Assembly: GCA_030761205.1 (NCBI GenBank)
Contig: JAULJL010000035.1
Coordinates: 15,293,001-15,357,000 of the forward strand
Source of the DNA: Fremontodendron californicum
Lineage: Eukaryota > Streptophyta > Magnoliopsida > Malvales > Malvaceae
Direction of reading: 5' to 3'
DNA: 64,000 nt
In this document: piece after piece, positions 35,149-45,751 of the stretch
Numbering within the stretch: the stretch's first letter is position 1
Layout: the number at the start of each line of letters is the position of its first letter
Notes under the pieces: generated by a model
The model's input: only the letters and a program-made list of their open reading frames with translations
What the model was told of the DNA's origin: nothing
Database searches by the model: none
Position numbers and translations under genes: made by a program

Positions 35149-35487
35149 CCTATAGTTTGAAAACTAGAATGCAAATGGCTAGGGCCTTGGCTAGATAATA
35201 CCAGCTATTTTTCATTAGTAATGTTGTGACAAATTAAGGGTTTTTTTTTTTGTAATAAGGTGTGAATTTTCCCATGCACCATTTATGTTGAATTTGCAAA
35301 TAAGAAAAATATCTAATAAGTCCTCAAGGCGACATTAAGCGATTAAAATTTAAAACTTTAATTTAAAAGTATTGAGTTCGAATTTTGAGATGAACAAAAT
35401 AAATGCAAGAGGCCTTTTTTATTGTATAGCTCAATATCCTTGTTTTTCTATAGAGAAGGATTAATTTATAGTCAAACACTTAAGCTT
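35149..35487. other. 3' flank of inhibitor gene 1
   Basis: This is AT-rich and untranslated. A plausible poly(A) signal region (AATAAG) lies near 35300. No gene is seen. Confidence 0.5.
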
Positions 35488-35610
35488 TTGAACTCAAGGT
35501 TTAATTCATTGGTTCTTGCAGTAATTTTTAAGTAGTGACATCTAGTAGATTTGGAATTCAAATCTCAACATCTATAATCATTTCTTTTATTCTCAAATTA
35601 CGGACTTCTT
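35488..35610 (+). repeat. SINE-like element, copy 3
   Basis: AGGTTTAATTCATTGGTTC, then GTGACATCTAGTAGATTTGG, AATTCAAATCTCAACATCTA and ATTTCTTTTATTC match the other SINE-like copies in order and spacing. Confidence 0.55.
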
Positions 35611-35740
35611 TATATCAAAAGAAAAATACTTAAGCCATTTGGCAATATTTAATATTTTGTATTAACAACTGCAAAATTGTGCTTGCTAACAAAAGGATAA
35701 ATACTCCACTCCTGAGGCGAAGAGAAGGGGCAGGCAGGGG

Positions 35741-36246
35741 TAGGGATGGCAATGGAGCGGGGCGGGGACGGATATTGCCTTATCCACCTCCACCCCACTC
35801 TTGCATGGATGTTAGAAACATCCACATCCATGGATATCGGTTACATCCATAACCGCTCCACGTTGCTCCACTCCGCTACAACCCAATTTATATTAATTAT
35901 TTTTAACTTAATATTATAAAAAAATTATATTATAATTTTTTCATGAACATAATTTTAGTATATAAAAATCTTTAATATAATATATATACTACATATATAC
36001 TAAAAGTATAGATATATAATATTAGTATATATATGATTTTAGTATATATATCTAATATATTAAAAATATAAGAAAAAATATAAAATATTTTAAAAAATAA
36101 AATAGTAATTTCAAAAGTTAGGGCGGGGCGGAGTGGAGCAAGCATTTACCAAAACCGCTCCGCTCCACCCCGCTCCAAAAAAAACCTCTCCATTCGGAAC
36201 AGATCGGTGCGAAATCCATCGATCGGATCGGGTTTTGCCATCCCTA
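35741..36246. mobile_element. hAT-like MITE
   Basis: Inverted ends TAGGGATGGCAA (35741) and TTGCCATCCCTA (to 36246) enclose about 506 bases with a G/C-rich left part, an AT-rich core and GGGGCGGAGTGGAGC near the right end. The flanks GGCAGGGG (35733-35740) and AGCAGGGG (36247-36254) match at 7 of 8 bases, as a hAT 8-base target duplication would. There is no coding capacity. Confidence 0.75.
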
Positions 36247-36254
36247 AGCAGGGG

Positions 36255-38031
36255 CCTAGGCCCCCTTATTTTTTTTTAAGATTTTTGATATAAGGGTCAA
36301 ATTATGTTTGGCCCCTCAAATTTTATTTGGTCATTCAATTTGGCCCCTCTTAAAAATTTTAAGATTTTTGAAATAAAATAAAATTATATTTGACCTTCCA
36401 ATTTTGTTTGTCCTTTCAATTTGTCCCTCGTAGAATTTGTTTGATATAATAAATTTGATAATATTTTTAGTTTAAATCTCATTCATTATTATTAGCTTAA
36501 TTATCTCTATTTACCTTTTCAATCAATTAAATAGATGCATTTACGTTAATTATTTTATTTAATATTTTTCATTCTATGCTCAAAAGGGAAAAATAAATAA
36601 ATAAAGTTAAACAATTACAATATCTAATACGAATTGTGCATTTAACTTATTTTGCTTTTTCTAAATATATGTAATAATTTTTTTTTTATAATTTGAAATA
36701 ATTTTATGCCTATTTTAATTAGAAAATAATTTTTTTTGACGTTGAGACTTTATTTATTATTAATTTTTTTCATATGCAACATGAATTATAATATTTAAAA
36801 AATAAAAAAATATATTTCATTATAAGAAATTTATATATTGTTAGCAAATTTAATATCATATATAATATTTAAATTTAATATTTTTATACTAGAGTTGTTC
36901 ATGGACTGGATCGAGTCAGACTCACATAGCAAAAAAATTTACTTGTCCCAGATCAAGCCCGATTCGAGTCGACGAATAACTCTATCCTTGGACAGGTTTA
37001 TTTCATAAACGATTTTTATTTTTACTTTAAATATTTATATGTATATTTCGGCTGTACCTGCTCATGGGTTGGGCCTGGGCAAGATTTTTCACCATCTGGA
37101 CCAGATGGGATCATTGTTTAAATAATAAAAGAATAAATTTTTAATTAAATTTAATTATAAAAATATTAATATTAATATTAATATAAAAATAAAATAAAAA
37201 TTATTTTTATTTTTATTTTTTAATATTAAATGAATAGCGAAATAGGCAAACGAGTCTAGACTGGGTTTTGATAAAGTTGAAAAAATTTTCAAACCGCGAC
37301 CCTGCTCATGAGCAGATCTACTTCCGGCCCCATCGTCAATATTTCTGGTTTCGCCCATGCTCCACTCTATAAATATTTTTACATAATTAATCATTTAGAG
37401 AGGGTTTCCTTGATTGGTTAACTAAACCATTTCTAGATTTTATTTTAGTTTAAAATGTCTCCAAAATTGTGCACAAAAGCAGACCTTGAGGAAAGTTAAT
37501 TTATCAGTACTGGTCGCGCCCTCCTCCTTTCTAACATTTTACTGTTAAATAACATGTATTGAATTTAATATGAATCTGGGATTAAAATAGTCTTTCTTCT
37601 TGGACAGACAATTATGGTTAAGCTAAGAACTCTGGATTTTTTTTTATTTTTTTATAGAGATATAGACAATAGTAGTAATATTTAGCTTAAAATCCGAATT
37701 GTGATCCTCTATTACCTCAATTCTGCTATTTTAGTGGCATAACCTATCTTCTGCTGACATCAATGGTCAAAATTTACGCAACGTTAGTGTCATTATTTTG
37801 CAGTTTCGATTCTTTTTATCATTGATATTTATAGATGATATTTATCGTAATTGACCGCGATAACATTCATTACGTCCATAATCACGATAAACACGCCGTG
37901 ATCGAAACCACGTCCGCATCTACAGTTTAAATCCTGGTCTTGAAGCATAAGCAAATAATTAGGTAGCAGCCTAAACTACAGCAATGTCTGCAAGTAAAGA
38001 CATGGAACTATTCAAAGGTGGCTTTGCTGAT

Positions 38032-38074
<43 letters not shown>

Positions 38075-38820
38075 ACGACTTTTGATTAAATCTGAAAGGT
38101 TGAGTGAGAAGAATTACTGGAAGACTACACCAACTTTCATGCAAATCTTTATTAGCTGACCAGCTGGATCCTGATCATATAGCTTAAATACCGGTTTGAA
38201 AACTATGGAACAATTAAAGAAGAGCTGATTGCTTATGCAAACTTATATAGATATTTCCTAGTTCTAGCTACATTTGCTAGCCTAATCATAGCCATGAGAC
38301 TTTTGACTTGCTTAATTTTGTTTTATATATCCATGCACTTGGATACGGTTGGATTCCAAGTACAATTATGCTTTCCTAGTATAACAAATAAAGAATCCAA
38401 TCCATGAAAAAATGGTTTCAAAACTTGTCATACTAATTAAGATTTATGTGCTTGCACTTAGACCTATTCATGGGTTGAGCCAAATCGAGTCGCAATTCGA
38501 ATTTTTTTTACCCTTACTTAGGTCAGGTCTTAAACGGGTTCGGATCGATCCGTCAATCCGTTTTACTATTTAAATAATATACAAAATTATTTTTATATTA
38601 ATATTTATATATTTTATAATTAAATTTAAATAAAAAATATGTGAGGAAAAGGGAGAAAAATTGCTGAAGAATGCACCAAGTAAGTTCATCCTAATCTTTA
38701 TCAGAGCTGATATTGGAAAACAACAAATATATAATTTAGCCAAAAAAAACCTTCAAACTTTCCAGCTTAAGCCTGCTAGAAAAGTCAATAATGATCAAAC
38801 AGGCTAACCTACTCCTCATC
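36255..38820. other. AT-rich intergenic sequence with hAT-like repeats
   Basis: No gene is seen. hAT-like remnants with GTTGTTCATGGACTGGATCG (about 36893-37370) and CTATTCATGGGTTGAGCC (about 38460-38640) share an AT-rich core containing TTTAATTATAAAAATAT-type sequence. A pure AT microsatellite lies at about 38034-38071. Confidence 0.5.
38034..38071. repeat. (AT)n microsatellite
   Basis: About 19 uninterrupted AT dinucleotides. This is a simple repeat and likely polymorphic. Confidence 0.95.
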
Positions 38821-38828
38821 TATAAATA
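38821..38828 (+). promoter_or_regulatory. TATA box of inhibitor gene 2
   Basis: TATAAATA lies 93 bases before the ATG at 38914, in a context like that of the paralogue (CCTC followed by the box). Confidence 0.7.
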
Positions 38829-38913
38829 CACATCTTAACTAGTTGCCATAACACAAACAAATCAAAGCAGGAAATTAAGATAGTGCAGTAGAGAGAGTTA
38901 AAGGAAGAAAAAG

Positions 38914-39314
38914 ATGGCTTCAGATGAATGCAAAGGTAAATATTCTATCGAGAATAACACATCTAATATAGAATTTGGGATTTAGCCCAGTTGGTTTATG
39001 CAATCATTCTTAAAAAGTGACATCCAATAGGTTTGAGGTTTGAATCCCAACATCTACAATCCTTTCCTCTATCTTTTAACACAATTATATAAATTCTTAT
39101 GGCTATATATGTATATGTAGGGAAAAGTTCGTGGCCGGAGCTTGAGGGAAAGAAAGGGGAGGATGCAGCAGCAACAATCGAGAAGGAGAATCCTCATGTC
39201 AATGCTGTGATTGTGTTGGAAGGAACATTTGTAACCTTAGAGTTCTTGTGCACTAGGGTTCGTGTTTGGGTCAACACTTATGGGATCGTTACCAGAGTTC
39301 CGATCATTGGTTAA
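38914..39314 (+). CDS. Potato inhibitor I family serine protease inhibitor, gene 2
   Basis: This is a spliced gene. Exon 1 is 38914-38935, the intron 38936-39120 (GT-AG) and exon 2 39121-39314, giving 71 residues. It starts MASDECKGKSSWPELEGKKG and keeps VNAVIVLEG, RVRVWVN and a C-terminal VPIIG. An upstream-shifted start within the intron would give a spurious N-terminus, so the spliced ATG was chosen. The reactive loop reads VT-L-E, so P1 is Leu (chymotrypsin- or elastase-like targets) instead of Glu as in gene 1. The loop-bracing first Arg of RCDRVRV is replaced: the segment reads LCTRVRV. The pair, about 4.2 kb apart on the same strand with the same exon layout, is a tandem duplication whose loops have diverged. 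Confidence 0.92.
38978..39080 (+). repeat. SINE-like element in intron of inhibitor gene 2, copy 4
   Basis: GATTTAGCCCAGTTGGTTT (box A-like), GTGACATCCAATAGG, GGTTTGAATCCCAACATC (box B-like) and CTTTCCTCTATCTT follow in the family order. It is in sense orientation, opposite to the copy in the paralogue's intron. Confidence 0.65.
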
Positions 39315-40260
39315 ATTGCAAGGGGCTTAATTATGCCGGACTAGCAAGTTATTACTAGCTTTTATTCTATAATAATAATAATGTTGTGCAAAAAGTTGAT
39401 GCGATCTATATGTTGTAATTTAAAATAAGAATGCACCAAGTTATGGTTTTATATTATTGACCTCATTGTCTATATGTATGTATGTAATTTTGTCATATTT
39501 TGTCAGGCTCTTAATTGAATTTGGAATTAAAGCAGAAGCTACAACTGCAAAATTCTGATAGTATTCTTTGCAAAATGTCCTCTTTCATCCTCTTAACACC
39601 AATATTGAGCTAAATTTATAGTTTTATAAACTGTCATTTTATTGGTAATATAATATAAAAATATGGATAGGATTTCAATGTTATCATGAACTTATAGTCA
39701 CCCAATTTTTATTTGGACAACTTGCATTTTGCTTAGTCTAACATTATTTTTCTGAAAAAAAATTGGATCTAATCCTCAATGAAACATAAGGATTTCTTGT
39801 TAATAATTTGTTACAAGATCAAGGTTGAAAACCAATTATGTAGGAAAATATTCAATTGAGAATCTCCTTAATTAACAATGTAGACATTCGTTTTTATCCG
39901 ACCTGTTTTAACTTTAGTTTTAGTTTAATTTTTAATTTTAACTTAGTTTTTTAATTTTTAATTTTCGAAATTAAATAAAAATCAGGAAAAAAAAAAGGAA
40001 AAAAAAAGAAAAAAAAAAAGAAGAGGACAATCAGAAAAAGATGTTTGATTCAATTGAAACTCCTTTTTCATACTTGGATTAAGATCAGACTTAAGTATTT
40101 GTAGTAAATAAAACAACTGAGATATAACTCTAGATCAAACACATCAGATTAAGTGAGATCACAATGAAACTCTTGTGATTTTTCCTATTTAAATAGGTTT
40201 GGGATTCAGCACAAGGGGATGAGTGAATCACACAATCTGAGAGACACAATAAGCAAGCAT
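39315..40260. other. Intergenic sequence downstream of inhibitor gene 2
   Basis: This is AT-rich, with an A-rich run at about 39988-40020. No gene or known repeat end was recognised. Confidence 0.5.
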
Positions 40261-40267
40261 AAAAATT

Positions 40268-40480
40268 CGGAGAGAAGCTTCACGACCTTTGGAATGTGGT
40301 CGGGATGGGCTTGTGATAAGTGAAGGTTCTGGTGTCTTGAAATTAGAGGAACTTAAGCATGCAAAAAAGTCGTAGAGCAAAAATTTATGCAGAGGTTCGT
40401 GGATATAGGATGTCAGGTGATGCATATCACATTACTGAACCACATACTGATGGTAGAGGTGCCATTTTGGCCATGACCGA
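40268..40480 (+). pseudogene. Ketoacyl-ACP synthase (KAS) fragment
   Basis: Broken reading frames resemble the central region of plant 3-oxoacyl-ACP synthases, the condensing enzymes of fatty-acid synthesis. In pieces they read SRPF, RDGLVISEGSGVLKLEELKH, then AKIYAEVRGY-like and MSGDAYHITEPHTDGRGAIL. There are frameshifts near 40305 and 40360, and the fragment is cut short at 40493, where copia-related filler begins. The catalytic Cys and first His regions are not present. Identification is from family memory. Confidence 0.75.
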
Positions 40481-40493
40481 ATTTTCGAACCTA

Positions 40494-40868
40494 GTTCTGA
40501 TAAGTAGACCAAAACCTACTCTTTTTAAGGTGCCTTAGTATCCAACATGATGCATGGATTCCTTACGATCCAAAGAATGATGTAGAACGTAAGGGAATGG
40601 AATCAATTCCATATGCTTCTGTTGTGGGCAGTTTGATGTATATACAAACCTGAATAAGATCGGATATTATCTTTGCGATCGGAATGCTGGATAGGTATGA
40701 AAGTAATCTTGAAATAGATCATTGGAAAAATTGCAAAGCAGTATCTAAGTTACCTGCAAGGAACAAAGAATTGCATGCTCATGTATAGGAAATCCAACCA
40801 CCTAGAAGTGATTGGATATTCGAATTCAGATTTTGCTGGATGCCTTGACAACTGAAAATTCACTTTTC
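40494..40868 (+). pseudogene. Mosaic of repeat and copia fragments
   Basis: Three pieces are joined. Bases 40494-40538 match 27809-27854. Bases 40539-40572 match the complement of a gag-side copia stretch near 27243-27276. Bases 40569-40868 match the complement of the copia reverse-transcriptase fragment at 41998-42302. The last encodes PYASVVGSLMYIQT and later NKELHAHV with stops and frameshifts, the C-terminal part of copia reverse transcriptase and the start of RNase H. Confidence 0.75.
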
Positions 40869-41235
40869 TTCACATAATTCTCACACTTAGAAAGCGTACC
40901 TGATTGTTTGGGGAAGATGAAAAAACCCTAAATGAATCCCTAATCTCCACAAGTAAATTGGTTTCTCTCCCTTGATCCCTTTTTCTATTACTCAAGACTT
41001 TTCTGATGAAAACTAAATGTGAACGTGTTTTAGTTAAGTAACCCTAATGGACAGGGAGATGACCAATTTAATATATCTCTATCTTTTAATCTAGAACGTC
41101 CATCAAGTATCCAAAATGAACGGTTGAGATTTGTTTACCATTAAAGGATAAATATTAATTTATAATTCAATAAATTAAATGATCATTATCCTGTAAATAT
41201 TGCACACTAACATTAATATCGAACCATTATCTTAC
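40869..41235 (-). repeat. Probable copia LTR remnant
   Basis: This lies just beyond the purine-rich tract (minus-strand CCAAGTGGGAGAATG at about 41236-41250) of the minus-strand copia fragment to its right, where a 3' LTR should be. It is AT-rich and non-coding. Exact ends are not defined. Confidence 0.5.
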
Positions 41236-42607
41236 ATTCTCCCACTTGGTCCGATGATCCAATAACATTAAACTTTAATAGCATAAACATTATTGCGCGC
41301 ATAAAATAACAAATCTCTCATAATGTTCATCATAATTACCATATTATGATAAATCACTAAATACGGGTTATGGCGGTCGTACATTATTATGGTCATATAC
41401 TTTCTTCCATTTACCACTGCACTTATAACTTACCATAGTAGGTACATAGGCGAAATATGTATATACCTTCATGATCTACAGTAATGTCTCATAGAGACTT
41501 TCCTATTAACTCAAAATACAAATTATGCGCACCCCTTATGAGAAATAGAAAATTCATTAATGCATGTCAGAAACACATCATTGAGCTCAGTGTCTAAAGC
41601 ATCATAAACACATTATTTATCAATACAACCAAGACCCATTCTATGTACATGTTCTTTAAATGTCTTAGGTTGTAAACCCTTAGTTAACGGATCTACAATC
41701 ATGAGATCAGTTAATGTGCTCAATAGACACTCTTTGTTTATGAACTTCCTCCTTAACGAAAAAATACTTTAATTGTCATTTTTGAAGAGAATACTACTAC
41801 AGAATTATCATAACAAATTTTCAGCGGTCTGGTAATGGTGTCGACTACCCCAAGCCATGAAATAAAATCCCGCATCCATAATGCATGGATTGTGACTTCA
41901 AAACATGCCACAAACTCTACTTCCATAGTGGATGAAGCAATAACAGGTTGCTTAGCACTTTTCCACGATATTGTTCTTTCAGCTAATAGAAACAGATAAC
42001 GAAAAGTGAACTTTCAGTTGTCAAGGCATCCATCAAAATCTGAATCTGAATATCCAATCACTTTTAGGTGGTTGGATTTCCTATACATGAGGATGCAATT
42101 CTTTGTTCCTTGCAGGTACCTTAGAACCTTCTTTGCAATTTTTTCAGTGATCCATTCAGGATTACTTTGATACCTATCTAGCATTCTAATTGCAAAGATA
42201 ATATTCGATCTTATGCAGGTCTATACATACATCAAATTGCCCACAATAGAAGCATATGGAATTGATTCTATTCCCTTACGTTCTACATCATTCTTTGGAC
42301 ATTGCATGAGACTAAATTTATCCATATTAAATCTCTCTAAAATTCTTTCGATATATCCTTTCTGAGACAATCCTAACAGTCATTATGATCTATCACGGAA
42401 TATTTTAATTCTTGTCACATAGGATTGCTCTCCCATATCTTTTATTTCAAAAATTTTAGAGAGAAAGTCTTTCGTCTCACGCAATATGCTTAAATCATTA
42501 GCAGCAAGTAAAATGTCATCAACATATAGAACTAAGAAAATAAACTTGCTTCCACTAATCTTTTGGTATATACACCGATCAACAGTGTTTTCCTTAAATC
42601 CAAAAGA
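41236..42607 (-). pseudogene. Ty1/copia reverse transcriptase-RNase H fragment
   Basis: On the minus strand there are pieces of a copia pol, in order from the right: LYVDDILLAANDLSIL (reverse transcriptase active site, near 42510), DFLSKIFEIKDMGEQSYV, NGIDSIPYASIVGNLMY-like (near 42240), FTFRYLFLLAERTISWKSAK-like and QPVIASSTMEVEFVACFE (RNase H, near 41920). Stops and shifts interrupt it. The purine tract is at the left. The right end is cut at 42607 by the LTR of the next Ogre/Tat element. Confidence 0.8.
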
Positions 42608-43029
42608 TGTTTTTCATAACGGTTTTTCGACCGCTAGACGAATTTGAAAACAAAAATGGAGTCGCCACCAATATTTTTTTGCTAGGTGTGATTGGCCACC
42701 TATTAGAACCGATTTTAGTAAAATATTTAAAAAAATTAATTAAAACATTTTGTAAAACCAATTTCGAAGTCCGCGTTTTGAACCAAAGAGTAAAACATAA
42801 TTGGGTCGAGAGTTGGTTACGTGCGGGGAAGGATTAACACCCCCGCATCGCACTTTTAGAAAACGGTACCATTTAATCACGTATTATCTTAAATCTCGAT
42901 TTAATGGACTTGACATCACTATTTAAAAATAATTCTCTTTTATTTTTATTTAAAAAAAAAAAAACATGTTTATTATTTTTTGAATTTTTTTTGAACTGTT
43001 ATTATTTTTTTAAAAAAAAAAAACGAAAG

Positions 43030-43870
43030 TGAACATAAATTTGTTATCGAAAATACTCATTAAATATTCCCAACACTCTTGGTGGTATTTAACGAGATCT
43101 TCTCACCTCGAGATATCTTAGGAATCACAACCGTGATATCCTTCGAATTCCGTCGTCGGCAATTTACATCCATTTTTTATTTGAATGCGTATGATGCAAA
43201 TATTTAAATATTGGATGCACACAACTTAGCATATAAGACATATGATTAAATACAGAATTATGAGATTAAACATGCAAATCGTAATATTAAAAACACGAGC
43301 ATAGCGAAATATCGAGCCCATAAACATTCATTATTTATTATTTCTATTTTTTAAACGAATTTTGTATTGAGCATATCGCTAAATACTCCCACCACTCGGG
43401 GTGATATTTAACGAAATTCTCTCACCTCAAGATATCTTAGGAATCACTACCGTGACGTCCTTCGAATTCCGTCGTCGGTTAATCCATATTCACCGATTTT
43501 ATTTAAATGCGAACGATGCGAATAAAATATTGAATGCACACGATTTAGCATATAACATGTACGAATAAAGGCCTAATTATACGATCAAATGCACGACATA
43601 ATGTTCAAAAACACGAGCATGACGAAATATCAGATACGTGAATGTTCATTTTTATTCGTTCTCCTTATTTTGATTATTTCCATAAATGAAGACGAATTTT
43701 TGTATTGAGCATATCGTTAAGTACTCCCACTACTCGTGGAGATTCTTAACGAAATTCTCTCACCTCGGGATATCTTGGGAATCACAACCGTGACGTCCTT
43801 CAAATTTCGTCATCGGCAAATCTGTATTCATCCTTTTTGTTATACGAATGCATGTGATGCGGACAAAACA
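43030..43870 (-). repeat. Threefold ~320-base tandem repeat in LTR
   Basis: Three diverged units each contain GAGCATATCG or similar, a CTCCCAC-type run, TTAACGAAATTCTCTCACCT, GATATCTTAGGAATCAC, CCGTGACGTCCTTC (GTGATATCC in the first) and a CGTCGTCGGC-like end. They start at about 43040, 43370 and 43700. Confidence 0.8.
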
Positions 43871-43899
43871 ATAAAACAGTGCAAAATGCAGAAAATTTA

Positions 43900-44545
43900 T
43901 TTGTCTCAAAAATTCATTCATTTTTTTGTTTTACTACTAATATTTTTTATTTTTATCATTTTTTACTCATTTTTTATTTGTATTTTTTTTATCATTATTT
44001 TTTTTTTATTATTATTTTTTATTTTTATCCTTTTTTATTTTTTTTATTTTTACTATTATCGTATTTTATTTTTTATTATATTTATTTTTTTATTTAAATT
44101 CATTTTTATTTTTTATCTCCTTTTTTATTTTTATTTTTACTTCCACTAATATCATATTTTTATTATTTATTTTTTTATTCTCATTTTTACTAAGATCATA
44201 TTATTATTATTTTTTTATTAACTTTTACGATTATCATATTTTATTTTATTTTTTATTTTTTACTCGTATTATTTTCATTTTATTACCACCATATTTTTAT
44301 TTTTTTATATCATATTTTTTATATTTTTATATTTTAATAACATCATATTTTTGTATTATTTTTTTTTATATCTTTATTAATATTTTATTTTTTTACTATT
44401 ATCATTGCTTTTTTTTTATTTATTTTATTTTTTACTATTATCTTTATTTTTCATTTATTTATTTTTTTTACTTATCATTATTATTATTATTATTATTATC
44501 TTATTATTATATTTTTTTTTTTAAAATAAAAAAAAAAATAAAAAA
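43900..44545. repeat. T/A-rich low-complexity tract in LTR
   Basis: About 640 bases made almost only of T and A, with TTTTTATTT runs and a (TTA)n stretch near 44478-44510. Nothing here supports a gene. Confidence 0.9.
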
Positions 44546-45428
44546 AAAACTATGTACATATATAAATATAAATATATATATATATAAAAAGCAAAACAAC
44601 AACAACAAAAAATCGGGTCGGGTCGGGTCCACACGCAGGTCCCGTGACCATAACCGTTTGAACAGAAGAAAAAAAAATTACAAACGGGTCCGGTCCAGGT
44701 GCGGACCTATGCGCAGGTCCCTGGACCCGACCTCTTAGCTGGTATTTAAACCCAGGTTTTTTTTTCTTTTTTTTTTTACCACTTTTACCTATTTCAAAAA
44801 AAATAATAATAATAATAATTCTTCTTTCACCTTCTCTGAAGTCACCAGCCAGACTCGCCGCCGCCGTCGTCTACCACCGCCGTCGCCGGAGTTCTGATTG
44901 AGAGCCAAAAGCCACCAAAATACTCGACTCGTTCTCCTCGTTCCCGATCTGCATATGGTTTTCCCCGAAACCGAACCTCCGCTCGTAGATCTGAGTCGAA
45001 ACATTTGGATTCCAAAAAAAATCTATCTCTTTTTTTGTTTTCTCTTTTTTGTTTTTTTCTCTTTTTTTTGTGTGTCCTCTAACCTCTTTTTTTTTTCCGA
45101 GTATGTTTCTTTGTTTTTTTTTATTCCTCCTTCCCTTCTTTTTTTCCTTGCAGATCCGATCGAAGAGGGGTTTAAAAGGGGCTCGGTGGCGTGTGGTGTA
45201 AAAGGGGCTAGGGTTAGGGTGGTTAAGTGTGGGGTTTGGGTTTTGTCCGTTTTGAGGGTGGCTGGGTTGGCGTATGGGGATGGGCTTAGGGCAGGGGCCA
45301 TTTTGGTGTGGCGTGCAGGGGTGGTGGTGGCAGAGGAGGCTAGGGTAGCAGATGGCGGTAGGGGAGGTTGGCTGTAGGGGGCTAAGGTTGCTAGGGTTTC
45401 AGGGTTTGGGGGTGAAAGTGGGCCTGTT

Positions 45429-45547
45429 GGGCCTGCTGGGTAGCAGGCCCTATTGGATCTTTGGGCCTGCTGGTTAGCAGGCCCAATTTGGCCTGTTTGG
45501 GCCTGCTGGTTAGCAGGCCCAATTTGGCCTGCTTGGCTAGCAGGCCC
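45429..45547. repeat. Array of four GC-rich hairpins in LTR
   Basis: GGGCCTGCT, a 4-base loop, then AGCAGGCCC occurs at 45429-45450, 45463-45484 and 45499-45520, with a slightly altered fourth copy at 45527-45547. Spacing is about 34-36 bases. Confidence 0.9.
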
Positions 45548-45615
45548 AAACGGGCTTTGTTATAGAAGGCCTGGGTCGGGTCCGAATCCGACCTAGGCCG
45601 AAAACGGTTGCGACA

Positions 45616-45628
45616 GCTGCCCCTCTTT
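45616..45628 (-). other. Polypurine tract of pol-bearing Ogre/Tat element
   Basis: The minus strand reads AAAGAGGGGCAGC before the LTR start TGTCGCAACC. It is identical to the tract at 11988-12000. The next 20 or so bases outside it (ATTGCTGAGAATCAGGAAT) are shared too. Confidence 0.85.
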
Positions 45629-45751
45629 GCATATTGCTGAGAATCAGGAATAGGGCAAAGATATGAGCAACGTTTTTGTCTGGGATTGTGCATGCGTTTG
45701 TTCTAGGAGGGCTCTCTCCATCGGAGGTTCTTATCAATCGAAAAAAATAAA

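Larger units (their letters stand above)
42608..45615 (-). repeat. 3' LTR of pol-bearing Ogre/Tat element
   Basis: On the minus strand it starts TGTCGCAACC at 45615, directly after the purine tract, and ends near 42608 (plus-strand TGTTTTTCATAACGG). It includes a G-rich segment on the plus strand (45168-45420), a hairpin array near its start, about 600 bases of T/A-rich low complexity, and a threefold tandem repeat near its end. Small open frames in it are composition artefacts. Confidence 0.78.

Noticed and set aside
39099..39314. Unspliced start of inhibitor gene 2 at 39099
   Set aside because: It would begin inside the intron; the spliced ATG at 38914 gives the family N-terminus shared with gene 1.
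43736..44149. Long Phe/Ile-rich open frame as a membrane protein
   Set aside because: Composition artefact of the T/A-rich tract in the LTR.
45023..45377. Open frames in the G-rich LTR segment
   Set aside because: Overlapping frames on both strands with low-complexity content and no known domain.
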